The notes beneath the pieces were generated by a model. The model was not told where the DNA came from and searched no databases. It was given only the letters and a program-made list of their open reading frames with translations. From Saprospiraceae bacterium (GTDB taxonomy: Bacteria; Bacteroidota; Bacteroidia; Chitinophagales; Saprospiraceae), in the NCBI GenBank assembly GCA_016711125.1, contig JADJTQ010000002.1, positions 248,001 through 312,000 on the forward strand: a DNA stretch of 64,000 nt, given 5' to 3'. Below are positions 39,200 to 47,455 of the stretch, in pieces (the stretch's first letter is position 1; every line of letters starts with the position of its first letter). The translations under genes were made by a program, and so were the position numbers.

Positions 39200-39243
39200 A
39201 TAATACGTATTATTCTGTTATTCTATCGATTAATATAAATCGA
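39200..39243. repeat. AT-rich palindromes upstream of the replication genes
   Basis: ATAATACGTATTAT (39200-39213) is a perfect 14-bp palindrome; TCGATT (39226-39231) and AATCGA (39238-39243) form a perfect six-bp inverted repeat with a six-base centre. They lie in very AT-rich DNA about 100 bases upstream of the HTH start. They are candidates for an operator or replication origin of the element. Confidence 0.5.
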
Positions 39244-39286
39244 GCGATAAAAATTTTCAGCGAGAGAACAGATTAGAAGAGGGAAG

Positions 39287-39487
39287 ATGGCAACAAAGCA
39301 AAATTTAGGCGAGGTGTTTAGTTTTTATATTAAAGGCTACTCCAAAAGACGATATGTTAGAAAATTTCAGCATCGATGTGAAGAAGGGTACGGACTTCCA
39401 TCTCCAGCAACTCTTCTCCACTCAATTGAACTGAAAACGTGGGGACGCTCTGAAACTGCTTGTAGGAAAAAACGGATTCCGGTCTAG
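39287..39487 (+). CDS. Possible small basic protein
   Basis: A 66-residue, very basic frame (MATKQNLGEVFSFYIKGYSK at the start) preceded by a purine-rich AGAGGGAAG. It is read away from the HTH/primase pair across the palindromes. No family is recognised, so this may be spurious. Confidence 0.3.
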   Translation: MATKQNLGEVFSFYIKGYSKRRYVRKFQHRCEEGYGLPSPATLLHSIELKTWGRSETACRKKRIPV

Positions 39488-39705
39488 ACAAAGGTGAGGA
39501 GTCTTGCCTTTCTTATAATGCGTTATCATTATTTAATAGACACATTTCCCAGTCTCATCCGATTCTCAAGTCAATTTCTGTTCTTCTGCCCATTTGATAC
39601 TTCCATTATTCTTTGGATTTGAGAATAGATGCTTAAATAAGGGAGATAGAACTAACTATCCGAACAGAGTCTTTCACACCACCCTGCAACAAAAAGATAC
39701 TGGAT

Positions 39706-40071
39706 CTATTCCTCTTCAAGCACCTCAGAGGAGGCTCTCAGTAGGTCTCCAGCTTTGCCCTTTGTGATATTGCCAATAATTAGACAGTGAGCTTCATTAT
39801 CTTGAACAGGCTCATGTTTGACATCAAGACCATCATTTATTTCATTTCTAATGGAGTCAACTTTCACGCGCAATATTCTGAACCCTCTAAATCCTAATGA
39901 AGTTTCTTTAGCTGAAGAAAGGCGCTCTAGATTAACTGATAAACCTTTGGCTCCCGTCTTGGGGTTGAATGCCATTCTTGTTATTGTCCCATCAGGTTTT
40001 ACATAGTTTGGCAATGATGTTGGGACTCGGCGTAGTACGCTGTCGTCGTCAGCAATCTGGACAATTACCAT
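39706..40071 (-). CDS. Third protein of the TIGR04255 gene block
   Basis: A 121-residue protein with LRRVPTSLPNYVKPDGTITR near residue 13, then GAKGLSVNLERLS, which resembles a sporadic family of short proteins with the pattern RR, PDG, AF and GLSV. I have no function for it. It ends the block of three minus-strand genes at 39.7-41.3 kb, 45 bases after the second gene. Confidence 0.6.
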   Translation of the reverse strand: MVIVQIADDDSVLRRVPTSLPNYVKPDGTITRMAFNPKTGAKGLSVNLERLSSAKETSLGFRGFRILRVKVDSIRNEINDGLDVKHEPVQDNEAHCLIIGNITKGKAGDLLRASSEVLEEE

Positions 40072-40116
40072 TTGGACAAATAAGCCATTTAAAATAAGAG
40101 GTTACCGTGGTTTGAT

Positions 40117-40500
40117 TTAGCTCTGCTTCGGCCTGCAAATCTCCTTTTTTTTGCTGTTGACCAAAAGTAATTCGAGAGTACAATTTCCTTGTTTGAACTC
40201 AATCAGTATATCCCCGTCCGAAGTTGGTGCAACGAAGAAGGGTTCGACCTTAAAAGGTAACTCGAGCAATAAAAATGATATTGCTTTAGAAATCGATGCA
40301 AAGGAAGGTGCTTCTGCGTCATAGGAGTCCCAGTTGGGAGATAGCGTTTCAAAAGACTTGATGATGCTAACCTGTTTTAGAGTGCCAGGAGTCAACTTCG
40401 CCATATTCAAGTGCCCCGTGATCTCATGATTCAATGATTGAATAGAAGCATTTCTAGTGTTTAATTCAACTATGTTAAACTTTTGTATTGAAGTATTCAT
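40117..40500 (-). CDS. Second protein of the TIGR04255 gene block
   Basis: A 127-residue protein with the segment SPNWDSYDAEAPSFASI and DGDILIEFKQGNCTLELLL, matching a widespread but uncharacterised small-protein pattern (NWDSYGA then P-x-DG-x-IxxEW). It overlaps the TIGR04255 gene by 26 bases, which indicates co-translation. Function unknown. Confidence 0.65.
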   Translation of the reverse strand: MNTSIQKFNIVELNTRNASIQSLNHEITGHLNMAKLTPGTLKQVSIIKSFETLSPNWDSYDAEAPSFASISKAISFLLLELPFKVEPFFVAPTSDGDILIEFKQGNCTLELLLVNSKKKEICRPKQS

Positions 40501-41245
40501 ATAGTTTTTGACTTGTCATTTTTTTAAAGGTCTGCGAGCATAAATCATGAGCACTCTCAATCCAAGCGTTTAGACTATCCCAAGTAAGTGGCACCCTATT
40601 GTTAACAAAAGTATGCCAAATTGCAATTTCCTCCGTTGTGTCCATATCAACACCTGTTGCTATTGACAGGTTTAAATTTAATTGATCACCCACTTCGAAT
40701 GTTCTATCTACCCTAATGCCTTTGAGGTTTCCATCAACAAATTTATAGGGTTCTATACTAATGTTCAGGTGCTTGTGTAAAAATTCAAATTTGTCAGTAT
40801 CCCCGAGGCAATTTATGTCAACACTGTCAATATAACGTAGTTCCACCCTATTTATAACTAGTTCCCTATCAAAACTATTACGTAAGCAGGAGGTGCCGCT
40901 CCCAATAAGTTTGTTAAAATCACGCCATTTGTAGTTCTTATTATTGTCGTTTACAGTAAATACGCCAGGACCCAATTGGTACAGGGGATACTTTTCCGCT
41001 CCCTTAAAAAATCGATGTGTCACTTGATATGCTAACGCGGTGATTGGTATGCTTGGAGGTTTCAGTATTATCGCCTTTTTAAAGTCCTGTTGACAGCTAT
41101 TGGTAAATGCCATTGCAGCTTCGTCAAATCCAGGATCATCAAAAATCCTTTGACTTGGTATGTAGTCAAGGTTCCACCGAAGCTCAAAAAGTACCTCCTT
41201 CAATGGTGCGTTAACTAGGAAAGCTGCATTTTTTTTACTTGACAT
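40475..41245 (-). CDS. TIGR04255 family protein
   Basis: About 256 residues with the TIGR04255 hallmarks: NAPLKEVLFELRW near the start, YPLYQLGPGVFTVND in the middle, LVINRVELRYIDSVDI, and a C-terminal DSLNAWIESAHDLCSQTF. The family is sporadic and lacks a proven function; its patchy distribution suggests accessory or defence roles. I use ATG 41245; an ATG 21 bases upstream is also possible. It heads the three-gene block. Confidence 0.8.
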   Translation of the reverse strand: MSSKKNAAFLVNAPLKEVLFELRWNLDYIPSQRIFDDPGFDEAAMAFTNSCQQDFKKAIILKPPSIPITALAYQVTHRFFKGAEKYPLYQLGPGVFTVNDNNKNYKWRDFNKLIGSGTSCLRNSFDRELVINRVELRYIDSVDINCLGDTDKFEFLHKHLNISIEPYKFVDGNLKGIRVDRTFEVGDQLNLNLSIATGVDMDTTEEIAIWHTFVNNRVPLTWDSLNAWIESAHDLCSQTFKKMTSQKLYEYFNTKV

Positions 41246-41266
41246 AAAAGGGGATTGAGATTGCAA

Positions 41267-41920
41267 TTTTCCGATAAGATGAAGGTAATATACAATATTA
41301 CACCAAATTCCTATTATCCTGTCTCAGGAATTTAATACACTGAATCTCATGTCGAAGTGTATTACAATCAATCAGGAAACAAGATCGAAGACATCCGTAG
41401 CTTTCAAAGTGTTAGAGTGCCTGGATCCGTTTTTGGATAGGATGGTGTCGGGGATTTAAATGATCAGAATATTAGCAATAGGTGTCCGCTTCGCGTTTAT
41501 CCTCTATTTGACTTTACAGGCAATTACAAGTAGACTCTCTTTAATTTGAGGTGATGATAGGAGTGCACTACAGTACCTTCTAATCGTTCAAAATGGTGCC
41601 ATGCTCCAAAAAGTCAAAAAGTCGATCTCGTAGGCATCGCACCGACAGTCCATGATTCACATTGCTAAACCAAGGGTCAAACCAATTTGTAAGTGGTATA
41701 AGGTGGGGCTCTCGTATCTAGTGATAAAATCAGAAATACCGACACCTTTAGAACTCCAAAAATTGCTCTTTTTTTTAATGTCTTCCGAAAATGCCTTCAT
41801 GAGTGCGGACTGCCGCCAAGAAGCCCTGAAAAGCCGCTTTCGTTTTGTGCCATTGCCATTTTCATTGTACAATAGCATTCTAACCTTGCACGCAACTATC
41901 TAAAAATCTACGAATTGTAT
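41267..41920. other. Intergenic region without recognised gene
   Basis: About 650 bases. Short open frames overlap on both strands (41652-41903 plus, 41657-41878 minus), but none has recognisable composition or motif. It may hold a decayed gene. Confidence 0.4.
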
Positions 41921-42657
41921 TCAAGGTTTTATCCTTTTCACTTCCAAAGTGAGTCCGTGGCCAATTTTATATTTCTCGTAATTTATATTGATACTGCCAT
42001 AATCCATTTCAAATGTTTTAGGCTTCCTAGCTTCTATTGAATTTAGTAAACCGTCCGGCAAAGCGAGTTCTAACCGAGAGAAAAGTGTTTTTGCTAAACT
42101 AGTGAAACTATCCATGATAGGTTTTTCTTTCTTCTCATTAAACACATTAGCTGTAATAGTAAAGCGATCCACAACATTTTGTCTTTTCGATTCAACCCAA
42201 AACTCAATAACGTTAGGTACGTCTCCAACAAATTTGTAGTAACCTGGTGTGACTTCAAGCTCGGCTTGACAGCTATAACCGATTGGGTCTAAGTAATTCC
42301 ATCGTCCTCCTGTTGAGGGATCATTAGGATCAAGGCCTTTGTCAACGAGAATATTGCAGATTCGATCTGGCTGGCTAAAGGCGATATGGATAGGGGTCTC
42401 TAGTGCCTCATCAATTTTAATTGCTTCTTTTTCGTTCGATTCAACATTCGTAGATACCAAATCCGACTTTTCGTCAAGAGTATCCTTATCATATAAGCTA
42501 ACGCAATAGCCAATGGCTACCATCGGCACCAACCACTTAATTGCCGTTAACCACCCATTCCTCTTCATAGTGATATCCAGAAATTCCCCGCAGTAGCGGC
42601 ATTTCCTTGCATCCTCCAAGATTTCTTCGCTACAAAATGGACACTCTTATATCTCAT
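41921..42657 (-). CDS. Zinc-ribbon membrane protein (start disrupted)
   Basis: The clear frame (232 residues from 42619) starts inside a zinc ribbon. Extended upstream on the same strand it reads CPFCSEEILEDARKCRYCGE, a complete four-cysteine ribbon, but a stop codon precedes it. If one G is missing near 42645, an ATG at 42657 (MRYKE) restores the start. A membrane helix follows (WLTAIKWLVPMVAIGYCVSL) and then a soluble domain of about 170 residues of unknown function. This is a common layout for small zinc-ribbon membrane proteins. Confidence 0.6.
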
Positions 42658-42854
42658 ATCGTATTTATTCTAGAGCCATTTGACACTTTGTAGTTGCCAA
42701 TAGAAATACTGAGTCTGTGACAAAACACTCCTTTACCGAAAGATACTACTAAATAAAGAGCTATCAAAGCAATACAGACAGACTATCAAGGTTTTGACTG
42801 AAGCTATTCAGATGTCCACAAAAGATGAAGAGAGATAATTATTCTCATTACTAA

Positions 42855-43043
42855 TCACTTTTTCTCACAACATCTCCATTCCTTTACTCCACCATGATTG
42901 GAACAAGCTCCAGAACCGACAGCATCTGAAGATGTGCCATCATTGCAAATAGCCCCTACCCGATTTGGATCATCTTTTGAACAACTATATTCATCACAAC
43001 ATGATGATAGAGATAAGATTAACAAGATATAAAGAAACTTCAT
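42855..43043 (-). CDS. Short cysteine-rich lipoprotein (DUF3761-like)
   Basis: About 62 residues from ATG 43043: lipoprotein signal FLYILLILSLSSC, then CNDGTSSDAVGSGACSNHGG with VKEWRCC, a pattern like DUF3761, in which cysteines and a SNHGG/SHHGG motif recur. Location just inside the repeat boundary suggests cargo. Function unknown. Confidence 0.6.
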   Translation of the reverse strand: MKFLYILLILSLSSCCDEYSCSKDDPNRVGAICNDGTSSDAVGSGACSNHGGVKEWRCCEKK

Positions 43044-43203
43044 CAGCTTTTCCGTCAACAAGTAAGACACATAAAATTTAAGTCTAACGTAATGTGAAAT
43101 CCTTCTCTGATACGCCAGAGCTGATTAAATTTTTAAAAATACTCCTGCCAAAACAGATTCAAATAGGATAGAAATACCAAACCCACTATCCCCCCCAAAA
43201 AGA

Positions 43204-43503
43204 GGAACATGCAACCAAATTTCTGGAACATTTTACCCATATCTTATCCAAAATGATGATCGTGAGGATGTTTTACCCAAAAAAGGGGATAAATCTATCA
43301 TTTCATCGTGATTTTGTTCCAGATGTTCCAGGATGTTCCGGTTTTATATTAGTGACTTGGAACAGGATAACCCCCAATTTTAAAGGGATGTAGAGGGGAT
43401 GTTCCAGTTGTTCCAGATATTTTAAAGAAAAGAGAATATATAAGAAAGAGTTATGATGAATGTATTTAAAAGTTTAGCGAAAAAACCTGGAACATCTGGA
43501 ACA
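43204..43503. repeat. Cluster of TGTTCCAG/CTGGAACA sites (internal copy)
   Basis: The same ten GGAACA-core sites as at 26373-26673, in reverse order, within the internal copy of repeat X. Confidence 0.7.
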
Positions 43504-43808
43504 AGGTCTCAAAACTACTATAGCCCCCAAATTGCCACCGAAACAGAAAGAGGTCAGAACAGATTAAAAGCAGTCCATCCTATCTGAAGTCACGGAAAAT
43601 CGACCAGATCCCCATTTAAAACGACCTAACCATCTTCACCCCAAGTCCTGATATAATGATCCTTTACCCGACCGTCATAATAAGAAAGGGTAGGACAGAT
43701 TTGGTTTTTTACATCATGACATCCTCTTCTGGGCTAAGGATGTGATTGGTCGGCTCTATATAAATACTGAGAGAGAATGACTTTGACGACTAACCCCTTA
43801 TGCTTGGA

Positions 43809-43883
43809 TTAAAAAGAGCACTGACAATACATCAACCATATCAATTCTAAAACAACGATAGTAATGATCAACCACACTATCAT
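43809..43883 (-). CDS. Short hydrophobic peptide, 24 residues (copy 2)
   Basis: Identical to the frame at 25995-26069, here on the minus strand with the same AGGAGG ribosome binding site. Its duplication is a consequence of the repeat. Confidence 0.45.
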   Translation of the reverse strand: MIVWLIITIVVLELIWLMYCQCSF

Positions 43884-44114
43884 CGACATCCTCCTTTTAT
43901 TCTGATGGTACCGATATAATGTCATAAACAGAACAGTGGAAAACCGAGTACAGGAGTTTTTCTTATCTTTATTTGGATAGCTTGATGAAAGAGTCAGGCA
44001 TAGCTGAAAATGGTGGTTTAAGAGGGAAAAACAAAGATATTCATCCCCTAATTCATCCCCTAGCCTATAGAAGGAGTTTATAAAATACTGATATAGAGTC
44101 GGTTATGAGGAAAA

Positions 44115-44136
44115 GTTCGAATCCGCTACCGACCTC
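44115..44136 (-). other. Internal attachment core (inverted attP)
   Basis: Reverse-complement copy of the 22-bp att core, flanked by repeat X on one side and the right-end sequence on the other, which is the arrangement of an intact attP site. Confidence 0.85.
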
Positions 44137-44145
44137 TTGATAGTT

Positions 44146-44179
44146 AAAAAAGCTCATTCGATAGTGGATGGGCTTTTTT
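44146..44179. terminator. Bidirectional terminator hairpin (internal copy)
   Basis: AAAAAAGCTCAT at one side and ATGGGCTTTTTT at the other form a hairpin with A and T runs, so it could work from either side. The same hairpin lies at 45744-45777. Confidence 0.7.
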
Positions 44180-44326
44180 GTTTTTAAACTCAGAAACTCC
44201 ATGAATACTGGGGTTTAGGTCATAAAAGGCATTTGTTGAGATTCTGAGGATAATTGATGTAAGAGCTTCATAATGGCTTTTTACCACGAAGTGCAATGAC
44301 TTTCCGTTTTCCAGCTAAATCAATCC

Positions 44327-45572
44327 TCACTGAAAATATTCATGCTTCACAAATTCTTTAATGGCTTGATCTGGTGTTATGTTTATGTATCTAAGGAAAT
44401 TTTTTTCAGTTGTGTGACCAGTGACCTGCATTATATAAAGTGAAGGAATGCCCAACTCAAAGGATAATTTAGCGAAAGTGCAGCGGGAATAATGTAGAGA
44501 TAATGTTGTTGCTCTTGATTTTGGAAGATCTATTAGTTCAGCAATCTTTTTTAACTGCCGATTTACCACTTGCTCCCAAAATGAAGGACATCTATAATTA
44601 TACTTCTGCAATATCTTATCTGCTTTTGTGCTTATAGGAATCTTCACAACAATTCCAGTCTTCTGAGTATCGATGACAATGCAACTCCCTTTCTTATCTT
44701 TAATCACGAATTTTGGAGCCAATCGCTTTATATCAGACACCCTAAGACCTAAGTAACATCCCAGTAAGAAAACATCCCTGGCAAAAGACAATTGAGAGTC
44801 CTTAGGCAATTGCAATTCTTCCATTCTTGTGAGTTCGTCGATATTTAACGGGATTTTTTTTTCACGACTCATTGGACATATGAAGTAAGATCTTTTATAC
44901 TCGTCGTTCTTGTGGATCCCATGTTCATACGCCAGCTTCATCAACATCTTTAGATCCTTTATGTGCTTTCCAATGTAGTTTCGACTTAAATTCATTTCCT
45001 CGTGCCATTTAATGAACCTGTAGTACAATTCCTGAGTAATCATATCCCATTCCAGCTTTTGACCTAATGTTTTTTCGAATCTTCTTAATGCTTGCAACAG
45101 GTTTTTATAGTTCTTTATAGTCCCAATAGTATAGTCTTTCCCCCCAAGTTGCTTTATTGTGCCGACTCCCATCTTTGTCACTAAGTCCTCTAAATAGCTA
45201 GATACACAATGGGAATTACTGCTTTTGCCCTCCCCCCCTTTTTGTGACGCTATGATGTACCCCCTTTAACCGACCTAAAGAAAATTTCTCGTCATCCAGG
45301 GCACATCTAAGGTTGAATTGACTTATGACCCTCTTCAATTTATTCAACTCCTCACCGATCCGCTCTAAATCTTCCCTCATTAATGGATTCAACGATTTCT
45401 CAGCTGACTTACGATTATAGTTTACTTTCTTCCTTCTCTGATCCCAAAACGAGGGGAGGATCTTTTGGCGGGTGGAGATCTTTAAATACTCACTTTTGAA
45501 ATAGACGTACAAATAGATCAGGGTTGGGGTGGATGAGGTAGGGGACTTAAGGGAAAAAGAGATCGAATACAT
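44327..45572 (-). CDS. Tyrosine site-specific integrase of the element (apparent frameshift)
   Basis: Frames 45216-45572 (upstream part) and 44327-45181 join into 414 residues if a run of seven G on the coding strand near 45230-45236 is read as six. The first part is the arm-binding domain (TPTLIYLYVYFKSEYLKIST) and the second the core-binding and catalytic domains: Arg in LGLRVSD, His-x-x-Arg in LHYSR, His in TGHTT and Tyr in RYINI. Length and layout match Bacteroidota integrases. It lies beside the tRNA-Cys attachment site, reads away from it, and is the only gene in the small arm between inverted repeats. Confidence 0.88.
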
Positions 45573-45743
45573 TCTGCAATATTTAAAATGAAAAATGCAG
45601 CTGAAAAAGGAAGGAAAAGAGGGGATGGATTGGGGGATGTAAAAAGCCATTATGAAGCTCTTACATCAATTATCCTCAGAATCTCAACAAATGCCTTTTA
45701 TGACCTAAACCCCAGTATTCATGGAGTTTCTGAGTTTAAAAAC

Positions 45744-45777
45744 AAAAAAGCCCATCCACTATCGAATGAGCTTTTTT
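45744..45777. terminator. Terminator hairpin supplied by the element after tRNA-Cys
   Basis: The hairpin AAAAAAGCCCAT / ATGAGCTTTTTT lies 11 bases past the 3' end of tRNA-Cys on the minus strand. It presumably replaces the original terminator, which now lies at 25704-25736. Confidence 0.75.
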
Positions 45778-45786
45778 AACTATCAA

Positions 45787-45808
45787 GAGGTCGGTAGCGG
45801 ATTCGAAC
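45787..45808 (+). other. Right attachment core (attR)
   Basis: The 22-bp core overlaps the T-arm and acceptor end of tRNA-Cys, so integration leaves a functional tRNA here. Confidence 0.85.
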
Positions 45809-45858
45809 CGCTGTACGAGGTTTTGCAGACCTCTGCCTAACCGCTCGGCCAACCGACC
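45788..45858 (-). tRNA. tRNA-Cys (anticodon GCA)
   Basis: A complete 71-base cloverleaf on the minus strand: acceptor GGTCGGT with ACCGACC and discriminator T (U73, a cysteine identity element), anticodon stem GAGGT/ACCTC around CTGCAAA, T stem AGCGG/CCGCT around TTCGAAT. CCA is not encoded. It is the integration site of the element. Confidence 0.95.
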
Positions 45859-45904
45859 CTATTTTTATCAACCATTCATCATGCATAGTGACTCTGGTTG
45901 TTTT

Positions 45905-46002
45905 TCTTTCAATCGCTGCTCCTTTTGGTGATCTGTTTTGCAGATTTACCTGCCGATGCTTTAGCGTAGGTAGGCCTCTCCCTAACCACCTGGCCACCGA
46001 CC
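45905..46002 (-). pseudogene. tRNA-Cys-like remnant
   Basis: On the minus strand from 46002 the sequence GGTCGGTGGCCAGGTGG with GGTTAGGGAGAGG closely follows the 5' half of tRNA-Cys. After about 30 inserted bases that can fold into an imperfect hairpin, TCTGCAAAAC resembles its anticodon loop, but no T arm or acceptor 3' strand follows. It looks like a decayed second tRNA-Cys. Confidence 0.55.
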
Positions 46003-46233
46003 CTAGATCACCTCTTTTGTCAAAGGGCGTGCAAATATACATGAATTCATCATAGTGTTCAACCCCCGCAACAAAATCAACAGCTTCTCATATACATATA
46101 TTGTGCCATATATGATATTCGGGTAAGAATAATGAACTAATGAAAATAGTTACCTCCCTCAATGTTAAAGCCGGTACAGTTATTGCAAAAAAGTCTATAT
46201 TTACTAGTCTAATCACTAAACACGTTTAACCAC

Positions 46234-46710
46234 ATGAAGTACATTTTATCTTTAATTTTCATGGTGGGTTTAATTTCAACCACCCTAATCGCCGAAAACA
46301 CCAAATCTGTTGCTGATAGTCCAGATCAGATCTCTCAGATACTAAAGATGGACAAGTCACTAATCAAGGAAGAGTTTTCTTCCCTGGATGCATTAGAAGA
46401 TCGAATTAAGTCTGAAAATATGACCTATGTCGATCTGGATGCCGAAACCGTCAGAGGTCTTTCTCTTAAAGCTGATGTATCTGGTTCTCTTCTAGCGATA
46501 GCCGGGGCAGATGATTTACCACTAGGTATTCCTGGTTTTTGGTGGGGCTTCTGCCTTTCTTGGGTAGGAATTCTCCTAGTCTATCTTTTGATGGAAGAAT
46601 CGGCAGATAGAAAAGAACAGGTTAAAAAGGCCGTGATCGGTGCTTTGGTAGGAATCGGTGTATGGATCGTCTTCTGGATCTTATTTTGGGCATCATTTGC
46701 CGTGGTCTAG
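46234..46710 (+). CDS. Exported membrane protein of unknown function
   Basis: A 158-residue protein with a signal peptide (YILSLIFMVGLISTTLIA), a soluble stretch, and two C-terminal membrane helices (GFWWGFCLSWVGILLVYLL and VIGALVGIGVWIVFWILFW) separated by a charged loop (DRKEQVKKA). Similar short proteins with GFWWGFCL are common in Bacteroidota, without known function. It is followed by another envelope gene after 28 bases. Confidence 0.7.
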   Translation: MKYILSLIFMVGLISTTLIAENTKSVADSPDQISQILKMDKSLIKEEFSSLDALEDRIKSENMTYVDLDAETVRGLSLKADVSGSLLAIAGADDLPLGIPGFWWGFCLSWVGILLVYLLMEESADRKEQVKKAVIGALVGIGVWIVFWILFWASFAVV

Positions 46711-46738
46711 ATTCGGTAGTCGGTACTGTAAAAAAAGA

Positions 46739-47443
46739 ATGATGAACAGGAAAAGCTTGGTGTTATACATCCTTTTCCTGTTTTTCTTTTTACCAAAAGG
46801 TCAATCCCAAGATTACTTTCGTTTCCGTTCGGATTTTACCCTCAAAGAAATATCATCCGTAGGTGACAGCATTGAGCGTCGGTTGATCATTGGTTCTTGT
46901 ACTTTTGACAATAACATTAACAAGTTAAGCTATAGTCTTACTTTCCCTCATCAAGAGCAATGGGTCATTCAGGATACTTTTGTCTACACGGTTAGGGATG
47001 GTAAATTAATTGACAAGACAACCGCTCCCTACATCACAGAACATAGCATTTTCAAAATGTTACTGGCTCAGAATCTCAATGACTTCGGCCTGATCAAGAG
47101 CGGTTATAAGATCGAGTCGGTAAAAAGACTGGGTGATGAAGTCTATGTAACTTATCTGCCGCCTGACGAATATCTCGATGCTTTAGGACCTCTGGTGCTG
47201 ATTAAAGAGAAAAAGCTGCTAAAGGGAGTGATCTACTACGAACCAGATGGGAATATGATGTTCAGACAGCAGCTAGGCGATTATCAGATTATTGACGGAC
47301 TGCCTATTCCAAGTGAGTTGACCCACATCGTCGAGAAAGATGGCAAGAGCATTAAGCGGATCCTTACTTTCGAAAAAGTGATCATTAATGAGGCCGGTCA
47401 TGATGAACTGTATGATCTTCCGATTCCAGAATTGTCTCAGTAA
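46739..47443 (+). CDS. Secreted protein of unknown function
   Basis: About 234 residues from ATG 46739: a signal peptide (LVLYILFLFFFLPKGQSQ) followed by a beta-rich region (GKLIDKTTAPYI, GVIYYEPDGNMMFRQQLGDY, LPIPSELTHIVEKDGK). The pattern resembles LolA-like outer-membrane lipoprotein carriers, but I do not claim it. Downstream of the 46234 gene and probably co-transcribed. Confidence 0.65.
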   Translation: MMNRKSLVLYILFLFFFLPKGQSQDYFRFRSDFTLKEISSVGDSIERRLIIGSCTFDNNINKLSYSLTFPHQEQWVIQDTFVYTVRDGKLIDKTTAPYITEHSIFKMLLAQNLNDFGLIKSGYKIESVKRLGDEVYVTYLPPDEYLDALGPLVLIKEKKLLKGVIYYEPDGNMMFRQQLGDYQIIDGLPIPSELTHIVEKDGKSIKRILTFEKVIINEAGHDELYDLPIPELSQ

Positions 47444-47455
47444 GTTGCGGATAGA

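Larger units (their letters stand above)
43184..44136 (-). repeat. Long inverted repeat X, internal copy
   Basis: Reverse complement of 25742-26693, 953 bp. Its outer end carries the att core (44115-44136) and continues without a gap into the reverse complement of the element's right end (to 44284). This copy thus contains the joined attP order right end, core, left end. Confidence 0.95.
44115..44284 (-). repeat. Inverted repeat of the element right end, internal copy
   Basis: 170 bp identical by eye to the reverse complement of 45639-45808. It includes the att core and a terminator hairpin, and ends 42 bases before the integrase stop codon. Confidence 0.95.
25742..45808. mobile_element. Integrative element in tRNA-Cys, about 20 kb
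   Basis: The limits are two direct copies of a 22-bp att core (25742-25763 and 45787-45808). The right copy is the 3' end of an intact tRNA-Cys gene, the left copy a duplicated tRNA 3' end next to a displaced terminator. A tyrosine integrase (44327-45572) lies by the tRNA, as expected. A primase-helicase, an HTH protein and a second recombinase supply mobile functions; the rest is cargo. No relaxase, coupling protein, capsid or tail gene was seen, so it probably depends on a helper for transfer. The reverse-complement internal copy of both ends at 43184-44284 is unusual and is described separately. Confidence 0.85.
45639..45808 (+). repeat. Inverted repeat of the element right end, outer copy
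   Basis: 170 bp matching the reverse complement of 44115-44284. It ends with the att core, which here belongs to the intact tRNA-Cys gene. Confidence 0.95.

Noticed and set aside
25742..45808. Conjugative transposon or prophage
   Set aside because: No relaxase, coupling protein, conjugation, capsid, terminase or tail gene was found in the element.
45776..46042. 88-codon minus-strand frame across tRNA-Cys
   Set aside because: It covers the tRNA gene and the tRNA-like remnant, so it is not a protein gene.
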